NCBI GenBank assembly: GCA_902494465.1
Contig: CABUTH010000033.1
Coordinates: 1-14,664 of the forward strand
Direction: 5' to 3'
Origin: an uncultured Collinsella sp.
GTDB lineage: Bacteria; Actinomycetota; Coriobacteriia; Coriobacteriales; Coriobacteriaceae
DNA: 14,664 bases
In this document: positions 7,668 to 13,045 of the stretch, in pieces
Numbering within the stretch: position 1 is the stretch's first letter
Layout of the letters: the number at the start of each line of letters is the position of its first letter
Made by a program: the position numbers and the translations under genes
Notes under the pieces: model-generated
What the model was told of the DNA's origin: nothing
Database searches by the model: none
Seen by the model: the letters and a program-made list of their open reading frames with translations, nothing else

Positions 7668-8666
7668 CTACAGCTCCACGTCGTTGAGCCACGTCGGTAG
7701 AGCGGTCTGCCGGATGCCTGCCGTCTGCAGCTTTTTGGCGAGCATTCCTGCCGAGCGGACCTCGTTCATGGTAAAGCGCAGCAGAGGGTGACCGTAGAGC
7801 GATAGGTGCGCCTCGCGCTGTCGTTCGGCAACGAGCGCCTCGGCGGTGGTGCGTCCGGCCAGCATGGTCTGGTCGGTATATTTGATGAGCCCGTCGAGCT
7901 CGCCCAGCGTGAGTTCCCGCGCCTGGCGCTCCCAGGCAAAGTCCGTTCGTATGGGCTTGGCCGAATCGAAGGGGTCCGTCAGCTTGTATTGAAGCCAGTC
8001 GGGCGCAAAGCCCGTCTCGATCATGATGGCTCGGGCGACCGATTCCCCGCCGCTCTCGGCGCGGGCGTCGGCATATCGAAGCGTTGTGAGGGCGGTGCGA
8101 ATCGCGCGACCATTGCGGGCAGTCGCTCGTTGCTCAACGGCCTCCATCAGCTGTTCCGACGCAAGGCCGAGCTTTGAGATCGCCGAATCGGCAATGGGCA
8201 TGCCGTCGGCAAAACCAGTTTGCAGCAGGCAATCTGTGGCCGTTTGGATGGGCGGCGTTACCGATATGCCGGCTCTGCGTATTGCTCCGGCCGGCTCAAT
8301 CTGGTGTCGCTGAATATGTGCGCCCGGACGAGCCGACGGCTTTGTCGAGCTGCAAACATGCACGACGTTCAGGTGTCGCCACGAGACCTCGAGCCCCAGC
8401 AGGCAAGCTGCCGAAAACGAGCAGAACGTCCAATCGGGATGGATGATCGCAAGGGCGCGGAGGATTTCGCAATGGCGTTGCGCTCGGTTGAGTTCATCCC
8501 AGCGCGTTTTTCGCGCAAACAACCCCGGCATGGGCGAGACAACCGTGCCGCTGGTGCGCCGAAGGAGCGCTTTTCGGATCGCCGTGCTCGGGGGAATCAG
8601 ACAGCGCCCCTCTTGTTCGGCTTGAGTGAGCAGTTGGTCGATGAGCTGGTCATTGCAATGGGTCAT
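7668..8666 (-). CDS. AbiEi-like / DUF559-type nuclease-fold protein
   Basis: This is a 332-aa protein. Its ATG at 8666 is preceded by AAAAGGAGG, an excellent ribosome site with 9-nt spacing. The N-terminal part (about 1-100), with PGLFARKTRWDELNRAQRH and WTFCSFSAACLLGLEV, resembles the N-terminal region of actinobacterial AbiEi-like proteins. The C-terminal part carries the pattern of a Vsr/DUF559 restriction-like fold: E208 (GGESVAR), D242 (RTDFAW), E257-L-D-G with K262, then ERQREAHLSLYGHPLLRFT (281-299). Related proteins are often labelled type IV antitoxin AbiEi or DUF559. No AbiEii nucleotidyltransferase toxin gene is adjacent, so it appears to be an orphan. Base use is less GC-biased than in the operon upstream, in line with an accessory gene. 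The fold is moderately supported; whether it cuts DNA, regulates or defends is unknown. Confidence 0.65.
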   Translation of the reverse strand: MTHCNDQLIDQLLTQAEQEGRCLIPPSTAIRKALLRRTSGTVVSPMPGLFARKTRWDELNRAQRHCEILRALAIIHPDWTFCSFSAACLLGLEVSWRHLNVVHVCSSTKPSARPGAHIQRHQIEPAGAIRRAGISVTPPIQTATDCLLQTGFADGMPIADSAISKLGLASEQLMEAVEQRATARNGRAIRTALTTLRYADARAESGGESVARAIMIETGFAPDWLQYKLTDPFDSAKPIRTDFAWERQARELTLGELDGLIKYTDQTMLAGRTTAEALVAERQREAHLSLYGHPLLRFTMNEVRSAGMLAKKLQTAGIRQTALPTWLNDVEL

Positions 8667-8962
8667 GAGCTACCGCCTCCTTTTGGGTAGCAAAAACGTA
8701 TCAGCTGGAACTTGCCGCTCAGCTGACCAAAAGCTGACCAAAATCTAACCATGCAGGCAGATGGCCGGGTTTTGACGTCATTTTTTGAAGCTGAATCGGT
8801 GGGCGGTAATTGGCGACCTTGAACGGTAGCGAGTTATGAAGAATGGGTAAGTTTCGGGACGTGTACTTTTTTGAAAAAGAGCATTCTATCTGCTGTTTTG
8901 TGTCTCTGGATCGCATGTTTGAAGGTCTGTGATAAGGGCGACGGATTGTCGTCTTGTATCTG
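8667..8962. other. Intergenic region between divergent genes, with an 11-bp tandem repeat
   Basis: No convincing gene was found. GCTGACCAAAA occurs twice in tandem at 8722-8732 and 8733-8743, followed by a decayed third copy (TCTAACCATGC, 8744-8754). It ends about 56 nt upstream of the - strand nuclease-fold gene and could be an operator. TGACGTCA at 8773-8780 is a perfect 8-bp palindrome. No promoter with good -35 and -10 elements could be fixed in either direction. Confidence 0.5.
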
Positions 8963-9009
8963 CGGAAACTACGGCCCAGTTTTGGCTCCAGAACGGGATG
9001 CATTTTCCG
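8963..9009. repeat. Palindromic repeat B (single 47-bp unit)
   Basis: This is one isolated copy of the unit seen in arrays A and C. The left arm starts with CGGAAACTACGGCCC, the centre contains TTTGGCTCCAGAA, and the right arm is CGGGATGCATTTTCCG. As a solitary copy it shows that the left-arm-to-right-arm segment is the natural unit of the family. It lies upstream of the ATPase gene. Confidence 0.85.
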
Positions 9010-9065
9010 GAACGGTCCACGTGCGGTGGTGTACCGCCCCTTTTGCGTGCGCTGCCTGTCGAATT

Positions 9066-9117
9066 ACGTTATAGCTAGCTATATTATAGGAAGGTATAAT
9101 ATGGCTAGCTATAACGT
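9066..9117. promoter_or_regulatory. 23-bp inverted repeat upstream of the ATPase gene (candidate operator or promoter region)
   Basis: Bases 9066-9088 pair with 9095-9117 at 22 of 23 positions; the only exception is T9080 opposite G9103. The loop is GGAAGG. The arms hold ACGTTATAGCTAGC and its complement, with TATAAT at 9095-9100. It ends 17 nt before the ATPase start codon, so in RNA it would be a long hairpin next to the ribosome site; in DNA it would be a symmetric protein-binding site overlapping a -10-like element. No good -35 was found at 17 bp from TATAAT. Confidence 0.7.
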
Positions 9118-9134
9118 GAAGGAAGGATGGCCCT

Positions 9135-10526
9135 ATGTTTATCGGAAGAACAGCGGAAATGTCCGAGCTCAATCGACTGTATGGCACGGGCTCCTTTGAG
9201 ATGCCTGTGATTTACGGCCGCCGTCGCGTGGGTAAAACGCGCCTTATCACAGAGTTCATCCAAGGTAAGAAGGCTATTTACTTTCAAGCTCGTCGTACCA
9301 ATGCAGTGGCAAACCTGCACGGCTTTAGCCAGGCGATACTTGCGGGTTCGGTTGGTGCTGCAGGTGTGTCGTTTCGTAGTTTTGACGAGGCATTCGATGC
9401 GTTGGCCACCATGGCTCGCACGGAACGTTTGATTGTTGTGATTGACGAGTATCCCTATCTCGTCCAATCGAATCCCGAGATCAGCTCGTTGCTGCAAGAC
9501 AAGATCGATCACTTGTACAAAGAGACCAAGCTCATGCTTATCCTGTGCGGCTCGTCTCTTTCGTTTATGGAGGAACAGGTGTTGGGCTACGAGAGCCCAC
9601 TATACGGTAGGCGTACGGCCCAGTTTAAGATCTTGCCGCTCGATTTTATGACGACCCTCGGCCTGTGGCAGAGCATGGGTCGCGAAGACGCTGCAGTTTG
9701 CTATGGCATGACGGGCGGCATTCCTGCATATATCGAGAAAGTCGATCCTGCCGCACCGCTCAAGGACAACATCAAACGTCTTTTTCTTACTCCTACGGGC
9801 TATCTCTTTGAGGAGCCGAGTAACCTGCTATTGCAAGAGTGCCGCAATCCCGAGCAATATGATGCGATCGTGCAAGCAATTGCTCAGGGGCGCTCGAAGA
9901 TCTCGGAGATTGCGAGCTCTACGGGAATCCCTGCGAGCAACGTAAAGGGCTATGTGGATAAGCTGGCGTCGCTTGGGATTGTCGAGCGCGAGCTGCCCCT
10001 AAACGAGACGAGCAATAAGCGAGCCGTGTATCTGCTGAGCGACCAGATGTTTAGGTTCTGGTACAAGTTTGTTCCGCAGAACATCGGGCTGATTCAAAAC
10101 GATATGGCCGAGATGGCGTATAAGCGTATTGAGCCGTACGTATCGGATTACATGGGTACGGTCTTTGAGCTTATATGCAGGCAATATGTTTACGAACTCG
10201 CGCGCGCGGGCCGGCTCGATGTGGTTCCGGCGAGCGTCGGGCGCTGGTGGGGGACGGATAATCGCACGCATGCGCAGGAAGAAATCGACTTGATTGTTGA
10301 CGATGGCGAGGGCACTGCGCTGTTTGCGGAGTGCAAATGGCGCAGTGAACCGGTAGGCGAGGATGTTCTGGAAAAGCTCGTGTACCGAAGCGAGCTCTTT
10401 AGGCGGCAGCATAAAAGCTACGTGATCTTCTCGAAGCGTGGCTTTACGCAAGGATGTCAGGAAGCTGCGGCGAGCAGGGGAGATGCCAAGCTGATTTCGT
10501 TTGCCGAGATGTGCGAGCGGAGATAA
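9135..10526 (+). CDS. AAA ATPase, archaeal-ATPase/DUF234 type, with PD-(D/E)XK-like C-terminus
   Basis: This is a 463-aa protein. The ATG at 9135 follows AAGGAAGG with about 8-nt spacing. Walker A is GRRRVGKT (28-35) and Walker B is LIVVIDE (99-105), followed by a sensor-like LILCGSSLSFM (from 135). Residues from about 243 to 300 read as a winged helix (SKISEIASSTGIPASNVKGYV). The C-terminal DUF234 region contains E345 (GTVFELICRQ), D385 (EEIDLIVDD) and E399-C-K401 (FAECKW), the layout of a restriction-type nuclease core. Members of this family are widespread and mostly uncharacterised, with accessory-gene behaviour. The gene uses more A/T at third positions than the purine operon. It stands alone on its strand, preceded by a large palindrome and flanked by copies of the 48-bp repeat. 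Family and domains are confident; the biological role is unknown. Confidence 0.85.
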   Translation: MFIGRTAEMSELNRLYGTGSFEMPVIYGRRRVGKTRLITEFIQGKKAIYFQARRTNAVANLHGFSQAILAGSVGAAGVSFRSFDEAFDALATMARTERLIVVIDEYPYLVQSNPEISSLLQDKIDHLYKETKLMLILCGSSLSFMEEQVLGYESPLYGRRTAQFKILPLDFMTTLGLWQSMGREDAAVCYGMTGGIPAYIEKVDPAAPLKDNIKRLFLTPTGYLFEEPSNLLLQECRNPEQYDAIVQAIAQGRSKISEIASSTGIPASNVKGYVDKLASLGIVERELPLNETSNKRAVYLLSDQMFRFWYKFVPQNIGLIQNDMAEMAYKRIEPYVSDYMGTVFELICRQYVYELARAGRLDVVPASVGRWWGTDNRTHAQEEIDLIVDDGEGTALFAECKWRSEPVGEDVLEKLVYRSELFRRQHKSYVIFSKRGFTQGCQEAAASRGDAKLISFAEMCERR

Positions 10527-10546
10527 CCAAGCGCGCTCTGATGTGA

Positions 10547-10849
10547 TGCTCGGAATGGGATGCGCTTTCCTTTTGCAACCCTTGGCGGAAAGCGTGTCCC
10601 AGATTTCGGCTTCAGAATGGGATGCCGTTTCCGGATCGGCCCTCAGGCGGAAACTACGACCCGGAATTTGGCTCCAAAACGGGATACGCTTTCCCGGTGG
10701 CATCTCTAGCGGAAACTGCATCCAGGAATGAGCTCTCGGAACGGGACACGCTTTCCCATCGGGGCTTCAAACGGAAACCGTGTTCCGGAATTGAGCCTCA
10801 GGGTGGGACGCATTTTCCGGTAGAGGCCTGGGACGGAAGGCGTGTCCCA
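10547..10849. repeat. Palindromic repeat array C (four 48-bp units with a half unit at each end, 62-bp period)
   Basis: A right half unit (10547-10571, CTCGGAATGGGATGCGC then TTTCC) is followed by full units at 10586-10633, 10648-10695, 10710-10757 and 10772-10819 and a left half unit at 10834-10849. Successive starts are exactly 62 bp apart. The arm and centre sequences match arrays A and B. The array begins about 20 nt after the ATPase stop, in the gap before the convergent small-peptide gene. Adjacent right and left arms can also pair: TGGGATGCGCTTTCC (10556-10570) is complementary to 10586-10601 apart from small mismatches, so a long hairpin would close the ATPase transcript. No gene is supported here. 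Confidence 0.9.
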
Positions 10850-10918
10850 GAATCCGGCTAATCCGATGGCCAGGTGGTTGAGCGAGCGGGCTCCGGGGCT
10901 CCATTACTGAAAATTCAT

Positions 10919-10947
10919 TTGTTAAACCTGGCAACCGTAGGTAGAAT
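10919..10947 (+). promoter_or_regulatory. Sigma-70-type promoter driving a short + strand RNA
   Basis: TTGTTA (10919-10924) and TAGAAT (10942-10947) are separated by exactly 17 bp, a close match to a vegetative promoter. The predicted start is near 10954. No ribosome site and open frame follow, which points to a non-coding transcript. Confidence 0.7.
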
Positions 10948-10990
10948 AAAGTCGACGGCAGCCCAAGGGTGATAGCTGGGCAGCGCCGTT
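10945..10990 (-). terminator. Candidate terminator of the - strand small-peptide mRNA
   Basis: Read on the - strand, ACGGC...GCCGT with the inner TGCCCA/TGGGC pairing is followed by CGACTTTATT. The same bases form the 5' hairpin of the + strand RNA, so the two transcripts would overlap fully at their 3' parts. The T-run is short. Confidence 0.4.
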
Positions 10991-11038
10991 ACTTAGTTCA
11001 AGGGGTCAATGCCTTAACGGCGTCGACCCCTCTTCTTT
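10954..11038 (+). ncRNA. Candidate antisense RNA (putative type I antitoxin)
   Basis: This is a predicted RNA of about 85 nt between the promoter at 10919-10947 and a terminator-like hairpin at 11001-11038. Its 5' half folds as ACGGC(10955-10959)/GCCGT(10985-10989) enclosing GCCCA/TGGGC (10961-10965/10977-10981). Its 3' half overlaps the last 25 or so bases of the 41-codon gene on the opposite strand and its 3' untranslated region, the 3'-overlap layout known for TxpA/RatA-like pairs. CGCCGTT (10984-10990) can alternatively pair with AACGGCG (11016-11022), crossing the terminator stem. Expression is not shown by sequence. Confidence 0.5.
11001..11038 (+). terminator. Terminator-like hairpin of the + strand RNA
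   Basis: AGGGGTC (11001-11007) pairs with GACCCCT (11025-11031), with an inner GCC/GGC helix (11011-11013/11019-11021). The T-rich TCTTCTTTT follows. It overlaps the 3' end of the - strand small gene. Confidence 0.6.
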
Positions 11039-11139
11039 TGCTTCGTACGCTGCTTAAGTGCCTCGGAAAGTCCGATAAGCGCCGTGAGGAGCGAGACCAA
11101 AGAGGTCAGGAGCTTCACGAAATCAATCAGATCGGTCAT
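11014..11139 (-). CDS. 41-aa membrane peptide, putative type I toxin-like
   Basis: The ATG at 11139 is chosen because GGGAGGTGAT, almost a perfect anti-16S match, ends 4 nt before it; an in-frame ATG two codons upstream overlaps the ribosome site and is too close. The peptide starts MTDLIDFVKLLTSLV. A hydrophobic helix spans about residues 3-25, and a very basic tail (QRTKQKKRGRRR) has 9 basic residues in the last 13. Length, a single membrane helix and a charged tail match the general design of small type I toxins such as TxpA, BsrG and Fst, although no sequence identity to a named one is claimed. Its 3' end converges with a candidate antisense RNA. A constitutive structural microprotein or holin-like peptide is the main alternative. 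That it is a gene is likely from the ribosome site; toxicity is inference. Confidence 0.65.
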   Translation of the reverse strand: MTDLIDFVKLLTSLVSLLTALIGLSEALKQRTKQKKRGRRR

Positions 11140-11243
11140 GGGCATCACCTCCCGTCGCATGGAGGGCGCTGCCCGGCACATGGAACTGCCGTCAACAATA
11201 ACCAGTCTATCAAACTGCAGCCATAAATACGAATATATGTTCG

Positions 11244-11272
11244 ATAATAACAGCGATCTGACCATCTCAAAA
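11244..11272 (-). promoter_or_regulatory. Possible promoter for the 41-aa peptide gene
   Basis: On the - strand, TATTAT (11244-11249) lies 17 bp downstream of a weak TTTTGA (11267-11272). This would give a leader of about 100 nt, and long leaders are usual for type I toxin mRNAs. The -35 match is poor. The 11200-11250 stretch is the most AT-rich part of this divergent gap and may also carry the exonuclease promoter. Confidence 0.3.
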
Positions 11273-11353
11273 CGCAGCTTTACGCAAGGATGCCGGGTAG
11301 CCGCGCTGGGCGATTTCATGTCCGCACGAGCGCCTATCCTTACGGCAATGTAG
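11258..11353 (+). pseudogene. Decayed 3' fragment of a second DUF234-type ATPase gene
   Basis: The frame reads LTISKRSFTQGCRVAAL and ends at a TAG (11351-11353). The intact ATPase reads VIFSKRGFTQGCQEAAA at residues 430-446, about 20 residues before its end. At DNA level GCTTTACGCAAGGATG is identical at 10441-10456 and 11277-11292. Upstream of about 11258 the similarity fades, and no ATPase motifs remain. This looks like the tail of a lost paralogue, left between the small-peptide gene and the exonuclease gene. Confidence 0.55.
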
Positions 11354-11397
11354 CTGCCTGTGAAACAGGCGGCAGCTGACGGAGAAAGGCCCTCGCC

Positions 11398-12132
11398 GTG
11401 CCAGACAAAAAGACGCCGTGTATCTCGGCTATCGATACGACGAACTTTGCGCGCCAGATCGTGCTGGACTTTGAGTTTGCGCCGGTGCCAAGGCAGCGCC
11501 AGCGCCGCGGGTTGCGCAACGAGATTATCGAGGTCGGCGCGGTTAAGCTCGATAACCGCGGCAACGTTATAGGCGAGTTCTCGCAGTTTGTGCAGACAGA
11601 ATTTACCGAAGGCGTTGCGTTTCCCGTCCGCGAGCTTACGGGGATATCGGCCGTGGACACCGCGATGGCTGATCCGCTCTATGTGGTGATCAAAAGACTC
11701 GGCGATTGGATCGGTCGCTACTCCGCCCAGATAGTTTGCTGGAGCGGGGCGGATCATCGACAGCTTATGACCGAGTGCCAGGCAAAGCACATGGACCTTT
11801 CCGCATTCCCTACGGACTGGGCCGACCTGCAGGCGTTTTACACTTCGATCATGGACGTGGGCAGCCACGGGTGCGTCTCTTTGAGTGACGCGGCAACGTG
11901 GTTTGGCATCGAGTTCGACGAGTCGACGGGTCACGCCCACAGCGCCTTAGCCGATGCGCGCGTGACCGCCAAGCTGCTCAAGCAGGTGATGGATGGGGAC
12001 TACCGCGTGAGCCCGCACGTCCAGGAAGTCCGCCAGCGGTGGGGGAGGGGCGAGCGAGCCCAGACGCGCCTTTCCAGCAAGTGCCCCGAGCTGGGCGACC
12101 TGCTGCTGAGGCTGAAGGCGGAGGGGAGGTAG
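11398..12132 (+). CDS. DEDDh-family 3'-5' exonuclease
   Basis: This is a 244-aa protein starting at GTG 11398, 8 nt after the GGAGAAAGG ribosome site. Exo I is LDFEF with D24 and E26, followed by the typical EIIEVGAVKLD (41-52). Exo II is CWSGADHRQL with D119. Exo III is HAHSALADA with H181 and D186, completing the D-E-D-D-h set. The tail (about 205-244) is basic and lacks a recognisable extra domain. The WSGADHRQL region looks more like the KapD/ERI-1-type branch than the polymerase III epsilon subunit. Expected activity is metal-dependent 3'-5' removal of nucleotides from DNA or RNA ends in the cytoplasm. It is a single gene, convergent with the 140-aa gene that follows. The catalytic family is confident; the substrate is not known. 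Confidence 0.85.
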   Translation: MPDKKTPCISAIDTTNFARQIVLDFEFAPVPRQRQRRGLRNEIIEVGAVKLDNRGNVIGEFSQFVQTEFTEGVAFPVRELTGISAVDTAMADPLYVVIKRLGDWIGRYSAQIVCWSGADHRQLMTECQAKHMDLSAFPTDWADLQAFYTSIMDVGSHGCVSLSDAATWFGIEFDESTGHAHSALADARVTAKLLKQVMDGDYRVSPHVQEVRQRWGRGERAQTRLSSKCPELGDLLLRLKAEGR

Positions 12133-12242
12133 GCCTTTGGAGAACGCCATTCGGTTTGGCATGGCAGGGCTGTAAGCGCGACTTCGCACTGCTGTTTGAA
12201 TCGAAGCATCAACCAGTATGACGAGCTGTCTGGTCTGTCTGC

Positions 12243-12665
12243 CTAAACCATCGCAATCCCGCGGGCCGCACTCAACAGCTCATACTCCCTTTCGCTCCAC
12301 TGCCGCAGCTCGGCTGTGCGTACGGCGTCGCGACACAGGTCCAGAAACACCTCAGCTCCCTCGCAGAAGCACTCGCGGGCAAAGTCGCCCGAGCCGCTTG
12401 CGACGCACGCGCCGTCGGCAAAGAGCTTCCAGCTAGACGGCTCACGCAAATCGTCTCCGAACAACTTAATCTGTAGCACATGCGGATTGCCAGCAGCGCA
12501 GAGCTCTTCCTCGAGCTTCTGTACCGTGAAGCGCATCTGGTGGGAGAGGCTGTTCTTGACCATGGCCGAGGCATAGCCGCTCGGCTCGTCCAGAAGATGC
12601 ATTCGTTTTGGCTTGGCTGCCAGGTTGTGGAAGTTGCGCTCACTGCGCACGGAGAAATTGTCCAT
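12243..12665 (-). CDS. Conserved-looking hypothetical protein, 140 aa
   Basis: The ATG at 12665 is chosen because AAAGGAG lies 5 nt upstream; the frame stays open to 12878 but the extra part crosses a tandem repeat and hairpins. The protein starts MDNFSVRSERNFHNLAAKPK. Residues 1-35 are basic and polar, and 36-60 include a likely helix (YASAMVKNSLSHQMRFTVQKL). The second half is acidic with four cysteines (C86, C100, C102, C112 approximately), ending in an Arg/Glu-rich helix. No signal peptide or membrane segment is visible, so it is presumably cytosolic. I do not recognise the family and assign no function. It converges with the exonuclease gene; no strong terminator is seen in the 110-nt gap between them. 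Confidence 0.7.
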   Translation of the reverse strand: MDNFSVRSERNFHNLAAKPKRMHLLDEPSGYASAMVKNSLSHQMRFTVQKLEEELCAAGNPHVLQIKLFGDDLREPSSWKLFADGACVASGSGDFARECFCEGAEVFLDLCRDAVRTAELRQWSEREYELLSAARGIAMV

Positions 12666-12766
12666 ACGGACTCCTTTCATCAATGTTGGCAGGGCCACCG
12701 TGCCTCTTGGCCGGTTGGCGTCGGGATCGTGGAGCCAACTCTCTACCCCGACTCTGGATAAAACGC

Positions 12767-12783
12767 GCCCGCTCCTTGCGGGC
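12767..12783 (-). terminator. Small GC hairpin with a T-run on the - strand
   Basis: GCCCGC (12767-12772) pairs with GCGGGC (12778-12783) around a 5-nt loop. On the - strand GCGTTTTAT follows, as in a weak intrinsic terminator. It would stop transcription coming from the membrane protein gene before the 140-aa gene. Confidence 0.4.
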
Positions 12784-12796
12784 AAGATGGAGTCTA

Positions 12797-12826
12797 TCAA
12801 CGTGTACGGACTCAACGTGTACGGAC
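12797..12826. repeat. Perfect 15-bp tandem duplication
   Basis: TCAACGTGTACGGAC occurs twice back to back (12797-12811 and 12812-12826), each copy containing the palindrome GTAC. It lies between two hairpins, 130-160 nt upstream of the 140-aa gene. It may be a binding site or a replication slip. Confidence 0.85.
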
Positions 12827-12836
12827 AGAAATCAAG

Positions 12837-12866
12837 CGCCATCCGCGAAATGACGCGCGGATGGCG
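12837..12866. terminator. 11-bp perfect hairpin, probable terminator of the - strand membrane protein gene
   Basis: CGCCATCCGCG (12837-12847) pairs perfectly with CGCGGATGGCG (12856-12866) around an 8-nt loop. On the - strand CTTGATTTCTG follows, a moderate T-rich tail; on the + strand TTGGTTTCCC follows. It lies 180 nt after the - strand gene that ends at 13046. Confidence 0.5.
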
Positions 12867-12898
12867 TTGGTTTCCCAAGTGATTATTTGGCTTTCATC

Positions 12899-12981
12899 CG
12901 GAAAAGTGTCGAAATCAGCCGTGTAAAAGTACGGAAAAGTGTCGAAATAGGCACCTTAAAACTTCGGAAAAGTGTAGTTGG
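12899..12981. repeat. Three iteron-like repeats at exact 33-bp spacing
   Basis: CGGAAAAGTGTCGAAAT occurs at 12899-12915 and 12932-12948, and a third copy shares its first 11 bases (CGGAAAAGTGT) at 12965. The starts are 33 bp apart, close to three helical turns. The spacers share a TAAAA-rich motif. With the two hairpins and the 15-bp tandem repeat they fill the 12666-13045 gap, in which I see no gene. Confidence 0.85.
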
Positions 12982-13045
12982 ATGACAAAACAGTACTTAG
13001 AAGCCGATGCTGGATGCGGGATCCTGCGGCTGCCTTCAGCCCTCG

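Noticed and set aside
8719..9003. A 94-codon - strand frame
   Set aside because: It begins inside repeat B, has no recognisable domain and ends in the 11-bp tandem repeat.
8871..9074. A 67-codon frame starting at TTG with a signal-peptide-like beginning (KKSILSAVLCLWIAC)
   Set aside because: It has no ribosome site and runs through repeat B into the ATPase palindrome, so the resemblance is most likely chance.
7301..10849. The repeat arrays as CRISPR
   Set aside because: The 48-bp units are strongly palindromic and diverge from each other, the spacers are only about 14 bp, and no cas gene is nearby.
11140..11940. A long - strand frame continuing upstream of the 41-aa peptide to 11940
   Set aside because: It lies antisense to the exonuclease with its complete DEDDh motifs, and the near-perfect ribosome site marks 11139 as the start.
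12666..12878. A 71-codon N-terminal extension of the 140-aa protein
   Set aside because: It crosses a perfect tandem repeat and two hairpins, while AAAGGAG directly precedes the internal ATG at 12665.
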